Position numbers and translations under genes: made by a program. Shown piece after piece: positions 9,683-17,207 of a DNA stretch of 64,000 nt. This DNA comes from CAZPXZ01 sp965221505. GTDB lineage: Bacteria > Pseudomonadota > Alphaproteobacteria > Rhodobacterales > CAZPXZ01. Positions within the stretch are counted from its first letter, which is position 1. The number at the start of each line of letters is the position of its first letter. Under the pieces are notes generated by a model that worked only from the letters and a program-made list of their open reading frames with translations, did not search any database and was not told the DNA's origin. The stretch lies in the NCBI GenBank assembly GCA_965221505.1, contig CBDCSI010000001.1, positions 1,364,001-1,428,000 of the forward strand. The letters are read 5' to 3'.

Positions 9683-9704
9683 TTCCGGGGAGAAACCGAC
9701 TCCC
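9683..9704 (-). terminator. Possible 3' hairpin of mreB
   Basis: CCGGGGAG and CTCCCGG form a 7-bp stem with one bulged C around an 8-nt loop, starting 33 nt after the mreB stop. There is no U-run, so it may be a stabilising hairpin and not a factor-independent terminator. Confidence 0.3.
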
Positions 9705-9736
9705 GGCTGCCGGCGACGAGGCACGGTGCGGCGTCG

Positions 9737-10771
9737 TCAACCGGCTTCGGTGAACAGGCTGCTGAACCGGGTCAGGTTCTCCAGAGTCACTTCGGTTCCC
9801 TTGGCGACGCACAAGAGCGGATCGTCCGCAAGGGTCACGAGAATGCCGAGATTCTCGCGCATGTAGTCGTCCAGACCGTGAAGCATGGCTCCGCCCCCGG
9901 TCAGGATGGCCCCCATGCTGATGATGTCCGCGCTCAATTCCGGCGGCGTGTGTTCCAGGACGGTTTGCACCGCTTCCAGAATGTTGACTACGCTCTCGTT
10001 CAGCGCCTCGGCCAGGTGCGTCTCCTCCAGCGTGATCTCGCGGGGGCTCCCGGAGGGAATGTCGCGGCCGCGAACCTTCGTTCGCTTCGGATCGTCGGAA
10101 AGGAGCGGATTGACGGTTCCGATTTCCTTCTTGATTCTCTCGGCCGTCGATTCGCCGATCTGCAGGTTGAAGTTTCGCCGGACATAGGCGGAAATCGCTT
10201 CGTCCATGGTGTCGCCGGCGGTCCGGATCGACGTCGCGTACACGACGCCGCCGAGCGAAATCACCGCGATCTCGGTCGTTCCTCCACCGATGTCGATGAT
10301 CATCGAGCCCGAGGCGTCGGCCACCGGAAGGCCGGCGCCGAGAGCCGCGGCCATGGGTTCGGGGAGCAGGTGGGCCTGGCGGGCGCCGGCGCGAAGGACC
10401 GACTCCCGGATGATTCTCTGTTCCACGCTCGTTGCGCCGGTGGGCACGCAGACCACCACGATCGAGCTGTTGAGGAAACGGCCCTGCAGCACCTTCTTCA
10501 GAAAGTACTTGATCATCGCTTCCGCGACGTCGAAGTCCGCGATCACCCCGTCGCGAAGCGGACGGATCGCCTTGATGTTCTCCGGCGTGCGGCCGAGCAT
10601 GGTCTTGGCCTCGGTCCCGACCGCCAGCACCTGCCGCCGTCCGGATTCGTACCGGTACGCGACCACGGAAGGCTCGTTCAGGACGATGCCCTTGCCGCGC
10701 ACGCTTACGACGGTGTTGGCGGTTCCCAGATCGATGGCGATGTAGGAACGGAACAGGTCGAACAAGCCCAT
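9737..10771 (-). CDS. mreB: Rod shape-determining protein MreB (actin homologue)
   Basis: Bacterial actin that forms membrane-bound filaments and directs lateral cell-wall synthesis. 344 aa, full length. The N-terminus has a short hydrophobic GLFDLF motif for membrane binding, then the phosphate-1 motif AIDLGTANTVV (12-22). The phosphate-2 and adenosine motifs IDIGGGTTEIAVISLGG and MGAILTGGGAMLHGL are also present. In this genome the next genes of the usual mreBCD operon are displaced by 5.9 kb because the Calx-beta surface gene lies downstream, so mreB has separate 3' and 5' signals. leuA ends 134 bp upstream on the same strand. Confidence 0.97.
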   Translation of the reverse strand: MGLFDLFRSYIAIDLGTANTVVSVRGKGIVLNEPSVVAYRYESGRRQVLAVGTEAKTMLGRTPENIKAIRPLRDGVIADFDVAEAMIKYFLKKVLQGRFLNSSIVVVCVPTGATSVEQRIIRESVLRAGARQAHLLPEPMAAALGAGLPVADASGSMIIDIGGGTTEIAVISLGGVVYATSIRTAGDTMDEAISAYVRRNFNLQIGESTAERIKKEIGTVNPLLSDDPKRTKVRGRDIPSGSPREITLEETHLAEALNESVVNILEAVQTVLEHTPPELSADIISMGAILTGGGAMLHGLDDYMRENLGILVTLADDPLLCVAKGTEVTLENLTRFSSLFTEAG

Positions 10772-10803
10772 GAGTCAGCCGATCTGATTGGTGCCGGACG
10801 CGA

Positions 10804-10835
10804 GCCCGCCCGGTCGCGCGGACGACCGGCCGGGC
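10804..10835 (-). promoter_or_regulatory. Stable hairpin in the mreB leader
   Basis: The arms GCCCGCCCGGTCG and CGACCGGCCGGGC pair over 12 of 13 positions with one mismatch around the 6-nt loop 10817-10822. It lies between the proposed mreB promoter and the start codon, so it would be in the 5' UTR. It could end read-through from leuA or stabilise or tune mreB mRNA. No U-run follows. Confidence 0.4.
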
Positions 10836-10877
10836 CTGGCGGCGGCGACGAGGTCCGAAGTCCGTCGGGACCGGGGC

Positions 10878-10905
10878 ATTCTATTCCAAACTCCGGGCGG
10901 GACAA
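10878..10905 (-). promoter_or_regulatory. Candidate mreB promoter
   Basis: On the minus strand TTGTCC (10905-10900) and TAGAAT (10883-10878) are 16 bp apart, immediately after the leuA stop codon. The -10 box matches the consensus at 5 of 6 positions and the -35 at 4 of 6. It gives a leader of about 100 nt containing the hairpin 10804-10835. Confidence 0.5.
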
Positions 10906-12495
10906 TCACGCCTGCGCCCGATTCTCCGTCGGGGGCTGCGCCTTGCGAGCGCGAATCTCCAGCTGGTTCAGGGCATGGATGAACGCCCGCGCGGAGGACA
11001 CCACGGTGTCGGTGTCGGCGGAGTGCCCGGTGGCCATGTGACCGTTCGAGACCAGCCGGACGGACACCTCCGCCTGCGCGTCGGCGCCGCGCGTCACCGA
11101 ACTGACGTTGTAGATGTCGAGGCGGGCGTCCAGACCGCTCAGCCGGCGAATGGCCCGGAAGGTGGCGTCGACGGGGCCGGATCCGGTCGCGGTCGCCTGC
11201 ATTCGCTCGCCGTCGATCGTCAGTACGACTTCCGCCCGTTTCGGTTCCTCCGTGCCGCAGGTCACCCGCAGCGATTCGAGGCGGATACGACGCTCGCCGT
11301 CGCCGGCCGCGGCGTCGTCCACCAGCGCCAGAATGTCGTCGTCGTAGACCACGCGCTTCTGGTCGGCCAGAACCTTGAACCGGTCGAATATGTCCCGAAG
11401 GAGATTGTCGCCGACCTCGATCCCGTATTCCGCGAGCTTGGCGGCGAGCGCGTGGCGTCCCGAGTGCTTGCCGAACACCAGGCTGTTCTCCGTCAGGCCC
11501 ACGTCCTCGGGCCGCATGATCTCGTAGGTGCCGGCATGCTTGAGCACGCCGTCCTGATGAATTCCGGCTTCGTGCGCGAAGGCGTTCTTGCCGACGATCG
11601 CCTTGTTGAACTGGACCGGGAATCCGGTGACGTTCGACACCAGCCTGGACGCGGCGGCGAGCCGGCCGGTCCGGATCCGGGTATGGAAGGGAAGGGCGTC
11701 GCTACGGACGCGCAGCGCCATCACGACTTCCTCGAGCGCCGCGTTGCCCGCACGCTCGCCGAGACCGTTGATCGTGCATTCGATCTGCCGGGCGCCGGCC
11801 TCCACGGCCGCGAGCGCGTTCGCGACGGCGAGGCCCAGGTCGTTGTGGCAATGCGTGGAGATCGTCACGCGATCAATGTCCGGCACGCGCTCGCGGAGCA
11901 TCCGGATGATGCGGGCGCTTTCGCCCGGCACGGTGTAGCCCACCGTGTCCGGGATGTTGACGGTGCCGGCGCCGGCCCGGATGGCGGTCTCCACCGCCCG
12001 GCAGAGAAAGTCGTGCTCGCTTCGGGTGGCGTCCTCCGGGGACCACTGGACGTCCTCGCAAAGGTTGCGGGCCCGACGGACGCTCCGGTCGATCCGTTCG
12101 AGGACCGCTTCCGGCTCCAGCTGGAGCTTGTATTCCATGTGGATGGGCGAGGTGGCGATGAAGGTGTGGATGCGCGGCAGTTCGGATTCCCGAACCGCGT
12201 CCCAAGCCCGGTCGATGTCGGCGTCCGCCGCCCGCGCGAGGCCGCAAATGCGCGGCCCCCGGACTTCCCGCGCGATGGTCCGCACGGCTTCGAAATCGCC
12301 GGGGGAGGCGATCGGAAACCCCGCTTCGATGACGTCGACCTGCAGCTCGGCCAGGTGCCGGGCGATGCGGAGTTTCTCGGGCAGGGGCATGGTCGCGCCG
12401 GGCGACTGCTCGCCGTCGCGCAGCGTGGTGTCGAAGATCAGGACCCGGTCGGTTCCCGTTTCCGGGACTTCTCGGGAGGTAGGCTGGTCGGTCAT
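10906..12495 (-). CDS. leuA: 2-isopropylmalate synthase
   Basis: Condenses acetyl-CoA with 2-oxoisovalerate, the committed step of leucine synthesis. 529 aa, typical of the bacterial long form. The catalytic TIM barrel opens with DTTLRDGEQSPGATM (23-37; metal and substrate binding), continues with STHCHNDLGLAVANALA (metal-binding HxH type) and GLGERAGNAALEEV, and ends in the C-terminal regulatory domain (about 390-515), which in this family binds leucine for feedback inhibition. It is preceded by a leader peptide and hairpins (12526-12682) that look like a leucine attenuator. A second family member, cimA, is also in this window. Confidence 0.96.
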   Translation of the reverse strand: MTDQPTSREVPETGTDRVLIFDTTLRDGEQSPGATMPLPEKLRIARHLAELQVDVIEAGFPIASPGDFEAVRTIAREVRGPRICGLARAADADIDRAWDAVRESELPRIHTFIATSPIHMEYKLQLEPEAVLERIDRSVRRARNLCEDVQWSPEDATRSEHDFLCRAVETAIRAGAGTVNIPDTVGYTVPGESARIIRMLRERVPDIDRVTISTHCHNDLGLAVANALAAVEAGARQIECTINGLGERAGNAALEEVVMALRVRSDALPFHTRIRTGRLAAASRLVSNVTGFPVQFNKAIVGKNAFAHEAGIHQDGVLKHAGTYEIMRPEDVGLTENSLVFGKHSGRHALAAKLAEYGIEVGDNLLRDIFDRFKVLADQKRVVYDDDILALVDDAAAGDGERRIRLESLRVTCGTEEPKRAEVVLTIDGERMQATATGSGPVDATFRAIRRLSGLDARLDIYNVSSVTRGADAQAEVSVRLVSNGHMATGHSADTDTVVSSARAFIHALNQLEIRARKAQPPTENRAQA

Positions 12496-12525
12496 GATGT
12501 GGTTCTCCGTCGGGAATCAAGCGGA

Positions 12526-12543
12526 GGCCTGAGGCTGCAGGCC
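12526..12543 (-). promoter_or_regulatory. leuA: Second hairpin of the proposed leuA attenuator
   Basis: GGCCTG and CAGGCC form a perfect 6-bp stem around a 6-nt loop, about 30 nt before the leuA start. Read as minus-strand RNA, its 5' half (CCUGCAGCC) can instead pair with GGCUCAGG of the upstream hairpin at 12554-12590. The two structures would then exclude each other, as attenuation requires. The U-run after it is poor. Confidence 0.45.
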
Positions 12544-12553
12544 GGACGCGAAA

Positions 12554-12590
12554 CCCCTGAGCCGGCGGACGCGATCCGTCGGTTCAGGGG
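12554..12590 (-). promoter_or_regulatory. leuA: First hairpin of the proposed leuA attenuator, overlapping the leader stop codon
   Basis: The arms CCCCTGA and TCAGGGG pair perfectly, with further pairing of the CCG/CGG blocks inside, and the stem is followed on the minus strand by GGGGTTT. The TGA stop of the leader peptide lies in the first arm, so the ribosome position would decide whether the stem can form. An alternative earlier stem, GGCCC with GGGCC, would enclose the three Leu codons. Factor-independent termination at either stem is inferred. Confidence 0.5.
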
Positions 12591-12682
12591 CCCGTTAGGA
12601 GAAGGGCCGCAGAACTGCGCGCGCGCGAATCGGCCGTCGTGGCCGACGCGAAGTGGGACGATGTCGTTCGCTCGTTCAGCAT
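12584..12682 (-). CDS. Putative leucine leader peptide upstream of leuA
   Basis: A 32-codon frame (start ATG 12682-12680, stop TGA 12586-12584) whose end reads SSAALLLTGP, with three consecutive Leu codons CTT, CTC and CTA four codons before the stop; CTA is rare in this GC-rich DNA. The stop falls inside the hairpin 12554-12590. This is the arrangement of amino-acid attenuators: stalling at Leu codons when charged Leu-tRNA is scarce would change the folding downstream and let transcription enter leuA. No Shine-Dalgarno sequence precedes the ATG, but the proposed promoter ends 9 bp before it, so the mRNA may be leaderless or nearly so, as reported for the Rhizobium trp leader. Confidence 0.65.
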   Translation of the reverse strand: MLNERTTSSHFASATTADSRARSSAALLLTGP

Positions 12683-12691
12683 GATGCGCAC

Positions 12692-12720
12692 AAGGTAGCG
12701 GGGACGCGACCCGGATTCAA
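12692..12720 (-). promoter_or_regulatory. Candidate promoter of the leuA leader transcript
   Basis: On the minus strand TTGAAT and TACCTT are separated by 17 bp, and the -10 box ends 9 bp before the leader-peptide ATG. The -10 is weak (3 of 6). The position makes a near-leaderless transcript likely. Confidence 0.4.
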
Positions 12721-12741
12721 TCCCGGCGAACGGCTCGCGAC

Positions 12742-13887
12742 CTACTGCCCGAAGGGAGACTTCCCCTCGTTCCAGTTGCCCGAGATCTCCGTGCCGTTGG
12801 GGTACCGGAGCTTGCCGGGACCGTGCCGCTTGCCGTTCTCGAACGAGCCCGAATAGACTTCGCCGGTCGCGAACCTCAGAATTCCCTGCCCGTGCATCTT
12901 GTCCTTCAGCCAGTCGCCTTCGTAGGTGAAGGTGTCCGCGTTGGTGTAGATCCCCCGCCCGTTTCGCAGGCCGTCGGCGAACTCGCCTTCGTACTGGCTT
13001 CCGTCCGTGTAGGTTTCCTTGCCGCTGCCGTGGGGCTTGCCGTCCTTCCACTCCCCTTCGTAGCCGCTGCCGTCCTTCGCGCTGCGGGTTCCGAAGCCTT
13101 CCAGGAGAAAGCGCTCCCCGAACGTGCCCTGCAGGCGGATGCCGGACGCGGTCTCCAGCACGCCTTCGCCGGCAGGTTGTCCGGCGCTCCAGGTCCCGTC
13201 GAAGACGGTGCCGTCCACGAATTGCATGCGTCCCTGGCCGGTGATCTCGCCGTCCGCGAACTGGCCGTCATAGACGCGGCCGTCGGCGAAGCTGTACTTC
13301 CCGCTTCCGTCCTTGCGGCCCTGGTTCCATTCCCCGGTGTAATGGTCGCCGTTCGGGTAGGTAATCTGGCCCTTGCCGTGATGCCGGTCGGCCTCGAATT
13401 CCCCTACGTACTCGAATCCGTCCGCGCCGCGCGCGACTCCGGTCCCCCAGCGCTGGTTCTCGCGCCAGTCCCCGTCGAAGCCGCTTCCGTCCGGCCGTTC
13501 GAGCTTCCCCCGGCCGTGGAACCGGTTGTCCACAAAGTCGCCGGAATAGACGCGACCGTCGGGCCAGCGCATCACGCCCCGGCCCTCGCGCTTGCCGTTG
13601 GCCCACTCGCCGTCGTAGACGACGCCGTCCGCGCTGGTGTAGACCCCCTCGCCGTGCTGCTGGCCTTCGGCGTTGAAGCGGCCCACGAAGGTCGATCCGT
13701 CCGCGTATACGACCTCCACCTCGCCGGCGGGGTTCGGAACCCCGACGACCGGCTGCAGCGTGCCCGACTCGTCTTGACCCCCGGCGTCGTCCTGCCCTGC
13801 CGCGTGGCCCGCAAACGCTGCGACGAGCCCGAACAGGATCAGCCGCGGCAAGACACGTCGGACTTCTCTGGCAGACATCATGCTCAA
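12742..13887 (-). CDS. Secreted MORN-repeat protein
   Basis: 381 aa. A probable signal peptide (basic start, then LPRLILFGLVAAFAGHAAG, about 14-32) precedes a short Gly/Asp-rich spacer. The rest is a run of about 14 MORN repeats of 23 residues (pattern Y-x-G-x-W/F-x-x-G-x-x-x-G-x-G-x-x-x-x-x-D-G), from about 60 to the C-terminus. MORN repeats form an elongated beta sheet and serve as protein or membrane interaction surfaces; no enzymatic domain is attached, so the role is unknown. The signal peptide suggests a periplasmic or surface location. It is divergent from nadE and reads towards leuA, with the leuA leader signals in the 246 bp between. Confidence 0.85.
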   Translation of the reverse strand: MSMMSAREVRRVLPRLILFGLVAAFAGHAAGQDDAGGQDESGTLQPVVGVPNPAGEVEVVYADGSTFVGRFNAEGQQHGEGVYTSADGVVYDGEWANGKREGRGVMRWPDGRVYSGDFVDNRFHGRGKLERPDGSGFDGDWRENQRWGTGVARGADGFEYVGEFEADRHHGKGQITYPNGDHYTGEWNQGRKDGSGKYSFADGRVYDGQFADGEITGQGRMQFVDGTVFDGTWSAGQPAGEGVLETASGIRLQGTFGERFLLEGFGTRSAKDGSGYEGEWKDGKPHGSGKETYTDGSQYEGEFADGLRNGRGIYTNADTFTYEGDWLKDKMHGQGILRFATGEVYSGSFENGKRHGPGKLRYPNGTEISGNWNEGKSPFGQ

Positions 13888-13983
13888 CCCTGACTAGAAT
13901 CGGCTGCGGAAACCAAGCCGGCACCGCTAGTGTAGCAAATCGAGCGCGTCGCGTGGCGCTCCGAATTCGGACGGGCAGACACC
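13888..13983. other. Divergent intergenic region between the MORN gene and nadE
   Basis: 96 bp that must carry promoters for both directions. On the minus strand TACACT is a possible -10 box without a good -35; nothing clear is seen on the plus strand. Confidence 0.4.
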
Positions 13984-15636
13984 ATGGACAGGATGCGGAT
14001 CGCGCTTGCGCAGCTGAATCCCACGGTCGGCGATCTGGCCGGCAACCGGCGGAAGGCGCTCGAAGCGGTGGAGACCGCCGCCGCCGCCGGCGCCGATCTG
14101 GCGATCTTCCCGGAGATGTTCCTGACCGGCTATCCGTTGCAGGACCTGGTCTCCAACCGGTCCTTCGTGCGCGACGCCATGGAGTCCGTCGAACGTCTCG
14201 CCGTCGAGGCGGCGAAGCGCGACGTGGCGGTCGCCGTGGGCGCGCCGCATGCGACGGGAGACTCGGTCTACAACGCGCTCTACGTCCTGGACGGCGGCGA
14301 GGTGCGCGCGACGGTTCGCAAGCACCGATTGCCGAATTGGGGGGTCTTCGACGAGCTGCGGAATTTCCGGGCCGGCCGGGTTCCGGGACCGGTCGACGTC
14401 CGGGGCGTACTGATCGGATTCGCGATTTGCGAGGATTTCTGGAGTCCCGACGTCGCCGAAACCCTGGCCGAGACCGGCGCGGAGATTCTCGTGTCGGTCA
14501 ACGGATCGCCGTTCGAGCGCGGAAAGCACGACGAGCGGACGTCGCTGATGGTGGCGCGTTCGGTCGAGAACGGATTGCCGCTGGTCTACCTGAACCTGGT
14601 CGGGGGCCAGGACGACCAGGTGTACGACGGCGGCTCCTTCGCGCTCAACCGCGGCGGGCCGCTCGCGGTCCAATTGCCGTTCTTCGAGGAAACCGTAGCG
14701 TTTACCGACTGGTCGCGCGGCGCCGACGGATGGCGGTGCCGGCGAGGCGACCTGGCGCCGGTGGACGAGGGCGCGGCTGCGGACTACCGGTGTCTGGTCC
14801 GGGGGCTCAGGGACTTCGCCGGCAAGAACGGGTTCGAGACGGTCATCCTCGGGTTGTCCGGCGGCGTCGACTCGGCGCTGGTCGCCGCGGTCGCGGCCGA
14901 CGCGCTGGGGCCGGAGCGCGTTCGCGCGGTGTTCCTTCCCTCCCGGTTCACCGGCGACGAGAGCGTCCGGTGCGCCGGCGAAACGGCCGCGGCGGTCGGA
15001 TGCAGTCTGGAGCGGGTGGATATCGAACCCACGGTCGGTTCGGTCCGCAGGACGCTCGAGTCCGCGCTGGGCGAGCCGGTCCGCGGGGCGGCCGGGGAGA
15101 ACGTCCAGGCCCGCACCCGGGGCCTTCTCCTGATGGCGATCGCCAATTCGCGCGGGGAATTGCTGCTCGCGACCGGCAACAAGTCCGAAATGGCGGTGGG
15201 ATACGCGACCCTGTACGGAGACATGTGCGGCGGCTACGCGTGCCTGAAGGACGTGTACAAGACCCACGTTTACGCGCTGGCCCGGTGGCGGAACGAAAAC
15301 CGCGCCGCCTGGCTCAGGGGACGCGAGGGGACGGTGATTCCGGAAAGCGTGATCGAGCGCGCGCCCACTGCCGAGTTGCGGCCGGACCAGCGGGACGAGG
15401 ATTCCCTGCCGCCGTATTCGGTCCTGGATCCGATGCTGGAGGCGCTGATCGAGGGCGACGGTTCGGCCGTCGAACTCGTCGCCGCCGGCCGTCCGCGGCA
15501 CGAGGCCGAACGGGTCGCCGCGCTGGTCCGAAACTCCGAGTTCAAGCGCTACCAGTCGCCGCCCGGCCCGAAGATCACCAGACGGGCGTTCTGGCTGGAG
15601 CGGCGGTATCCGATCACGTCGCGCTACGCCGGCTGA
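13984..15636 (+). CDS. nadE: Glutamine-dependent NAD+ synthetase
   Basis: Amidates nicotinic acid adenine dinucleotide to NAD+ using ammonia taken from glutamine. 550 aa, two domains. The N-terminal nitrilase-type glutaminase has the catalytic triad Glu44 (IFPEMFLTGY), Lys113 (VRKHRLPN) and Cys149 (GFAICEDFW). The C-terminal synthetase has the ATP-binding P-loop LSGGVDSALV (291-300) and the ATGNKSEMAVGYATLYGD stretch. ATG at 13984 or at residue 4 (MRIALAQLNP) are both possible starts; the family usually begins close to the second. Confidence 0.96.
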   Translation: MDRMRIALAQLNPTVGDLAGNRRKALEAVETAAAAGADLAIFPEMFLTGYPLQDLVSNRSFVRDAMESVERLAVEAAKRDVAVAVGAPHATGDSVYNALYVLDGGEVRATVRKHRLPNWGVFDELRNFRAGRVPGPVDVRGVLIGFAICEDFWSPDVAETLAETGAEILVSVNGSPFERGKHDERTSLMVARSVENGLPLVYLNLVGGQDDQVYDGGSFALNRGGPLAVQLPFFEETVAFTDWSRGADGWRCRRGDLAPVDEGAAADYRCLVRGLRDFAGKNGFETVILGLSGGVDSALVAAVAADALGPERVRAVFLPSRFTGDESVRCAGETAAAVGCSLERVDIEPTVGSVRRTLESALGEPVRGAAGENVQARTRGLLLMAIANSRGELLLATGNKSEMAVGYATLYGDMCGGYACLKDVYKTHVYALARWRNENRAAWLRGREGTVIPESVIERAPTAELRPDQRDEDSLPPYSVLDPMLEALIEGDGSAVELVAAGRPRHEAERVAALVRNSEFKRYQSPPGPKITRRAFWLERRYPITSRYAG

Positions 15637-15821
15637 CGCCCGGACCGCCGCCCGGCGCGGCGTTTGACCCGCCGCCGCCGTTGTGGCAGACTGGACCCAT
15701 GATGCCCTGTGACGTGTTCGTCCGTATCCGAATTACAGGCCGCTGACCTCGGTCCGCGGCGCCCCTCCCCGTATTTGAGACTTAGGCGTGTCGCGGACTC
15801 TTCTCGCGAGGGTTGCCAGGA
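15637..15821. other. Intergenic region nadE-cysS
   Basis: 185 bp with no gene. TTGACC at about 15665 lies 17 bp before CAGACT, a weak promoter candidate for cysS. No terminator-like hairpin with a T-run is visible after nadE. Confidence 0.35.
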
Positions 15822-17207
15822 ATGTCGTCCATCCGGTTCTACGATACGGCGAGCAGGCGCAAGCGGTCGTTCGTTCCGCTCGACTCCCGTCGCGTGTCGA
15901 TGTACGTCTGCGGCCCGACCGTCTACGCCCGGGCCCATATCGGCAACGCCCGGTCCGTCGTCGTGTTCGACACGGCGTTCCGGCTGCTTCGCCACGTATA
16001 CGGGCCGGATCGCGTGGTCTACGTTCGGAACGTCACGGACATCGACGACAAGATCATTGCCGCGTCGCGCGAGTCGAACCGCAGCATCCATGCGGTGACC
16101 GAGGAGGCGACGGCCTGGTTTCATCGCGACTGCGCCATGCTGGGCGCGCTGCCGCCGACCCACGAGCCCAGAGCCACCGAATTCCTGCCGCACATGATCG
16201 CGATGATCGAGACCCTGCTGGAGCGCGGCGCGGCGTACGAAGCGGAATCCCACGTGCTCTTCGACACCGCGGCCGACAGCCGCTACGGGTGCCTTTCCGG
16301 GCGTACGAGAGACGAGATGGTGGCCGGAGCGCGGGTCGAGGTCGCGCCCTTCAAGCGGGACCCGGCGGACTTCGTGCTGTGGAAACCGGCTCCCGAGGAT
16401 CAGCCCGGATGGCCGAGCCCGTGGGGGCGCGGCCGGCCGGGCTGGCATATCGAGTGCTCCGCCATGGCGACGGAATTGCTCGGCCCGGAGTTCGACGTCC
16501 ACGGCGGCGGCGTCGACCTCGAATTTCCGCATCACGAGAACGAGTGCGCCCAGTCGCGCGCGGCCCGGCCGGACGCGCGTTTCGCCCGCTACTGGCTCCA
16601 TAACGGCTTCCTTCTGGCCGAGGGACGGAAGATGGCGAAGTCGCTGGGCAACTTCGTCACGGTGGAGCGACTGCTGGAACGCCATCCCGGCGAAGCGGTT
16701 CGCATGGCGCTCCTCTCCACGCAGTACCGGCAGCCGCTGGACTGGACCGCCCGCAGCGTGAGGGAGGCGGAATCCGTCCTGGAGCACTGGTGGAGCGTGG
16801 CGGGGGACGCCGCGCCCGACGGCGCCCCGCCGGACGCGGTGCTCGCGGCGCTGGCGGACGATCTCAACACGCCGCTGGCCATCGCCGCGCTGCATCGACT
16901 GGCTAGGGAGGGAGACCGGGGCGGGCTTCGCGCCGGCGCGGCGCTCCTCGGTCTGCTGTCCGACGAACTGGGCGCATGGGCCCGCCCCGGGGCGGTATCG
17001 GCCGGGGTTGCGGCCCGTCTCGACGCGCTGCTCCTGGAGCGAGCGCGCGCGCGGGCCGAGAAGGACTACGCGCGGGCGGACCGGATCCGGGACCGGGTCC
17101 AGTCGGCCGGGGTCGAGATCGTGGACGGCAAGGAGGGTTCCGAATGGCGGCTGACGCGCGCCTTTCGCGGTTCGCTTCCGCCGGAGTTGACGCAGGAGTC
17201 GGCGTGA
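15822..17207 (+). CDS. cysS: Cysteinyl-tRNA synthetase
   Basis: Class I aminoacyl-tRNA synthetase that charges tRNA-Cys. 461 aa from the ATG at 15822, chosen because GAGGG (15808-15812) lies 9 bp upstream; a TTG at 15813 would add three residues. The catalytic domain has the zinc-ligand Cys30 in YVCGPTVY, the HIGH motif as HIGN (39-42), WHIECSAMA with the second zinc cysteine, FPHHENECAQS, and the KMSKS loop as KMAKSLG. An anticodon-binding helical domain completes the protein. The stop overlaps the cimA start (TGATG), so the two are translationally coupled. Confidence 0.95.
   Translation: MSSIRFYDTASRRKRSFVPLDSRRVSMYVCGPTVYARAHIGNARSVVVFDTAFRLLRHVYGPDRVVYVRNVTDIDDKIIAASRESNRSIHAVTEEATAWFHRDCAMLGALPPTHEPRATEFLPHMIAMIETLLERGAAYEAESHVLFDTAADSRYGCLSGRTRDEMVAGARVEVAPFKRDPADFVLWKPAPEDQPGWPSPWGRGRPGWHIECSAMATELLGPEFDVHGGGVDLEFPHHENECAQSRAARPDARFARYWLHNGFLLAEGRKMAKSLGNFVTVERLLERHPGEAVRMALLSTQYRQPLDWTARSVREAESVLEHWWSVAGDAAPDGAPPDAVLAALADDLNTPLAIAALHRLAREGDRGGLRAGAALLGLLSDELGAWARPGAVSAGVAARLDALLLERARARAEKDYARADRIRDRVQSAGVEIVDGKEGSEWRLTRAFRGSLPPELTQESA

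Larger units (their letters stand above)
9131..9736. other. 606-bp intergenic region between mreB and the surface gene
   Basis: No convincing gene on either strand. It contains the candidate promoter at 9428-9457, a leader of about 290 nt for the surface gene, and an imperfect hairpin (9683-9704; arms CCGGGGAG and CTCCCGG) 33 bp downstream of the mreB stop that has no T-tract. The overlapping open frames have arginine-rich composition typical of GC-rich noise. Confidence 0.6.

Noticed and set aside
16976..17206. Upstream extension of cimA inside cysS
   Set aside because: The extension lies in a different frame from cysS and has no family similarity; the ATG at 17207 has GGAG upstream and overlaps the cysS stop.
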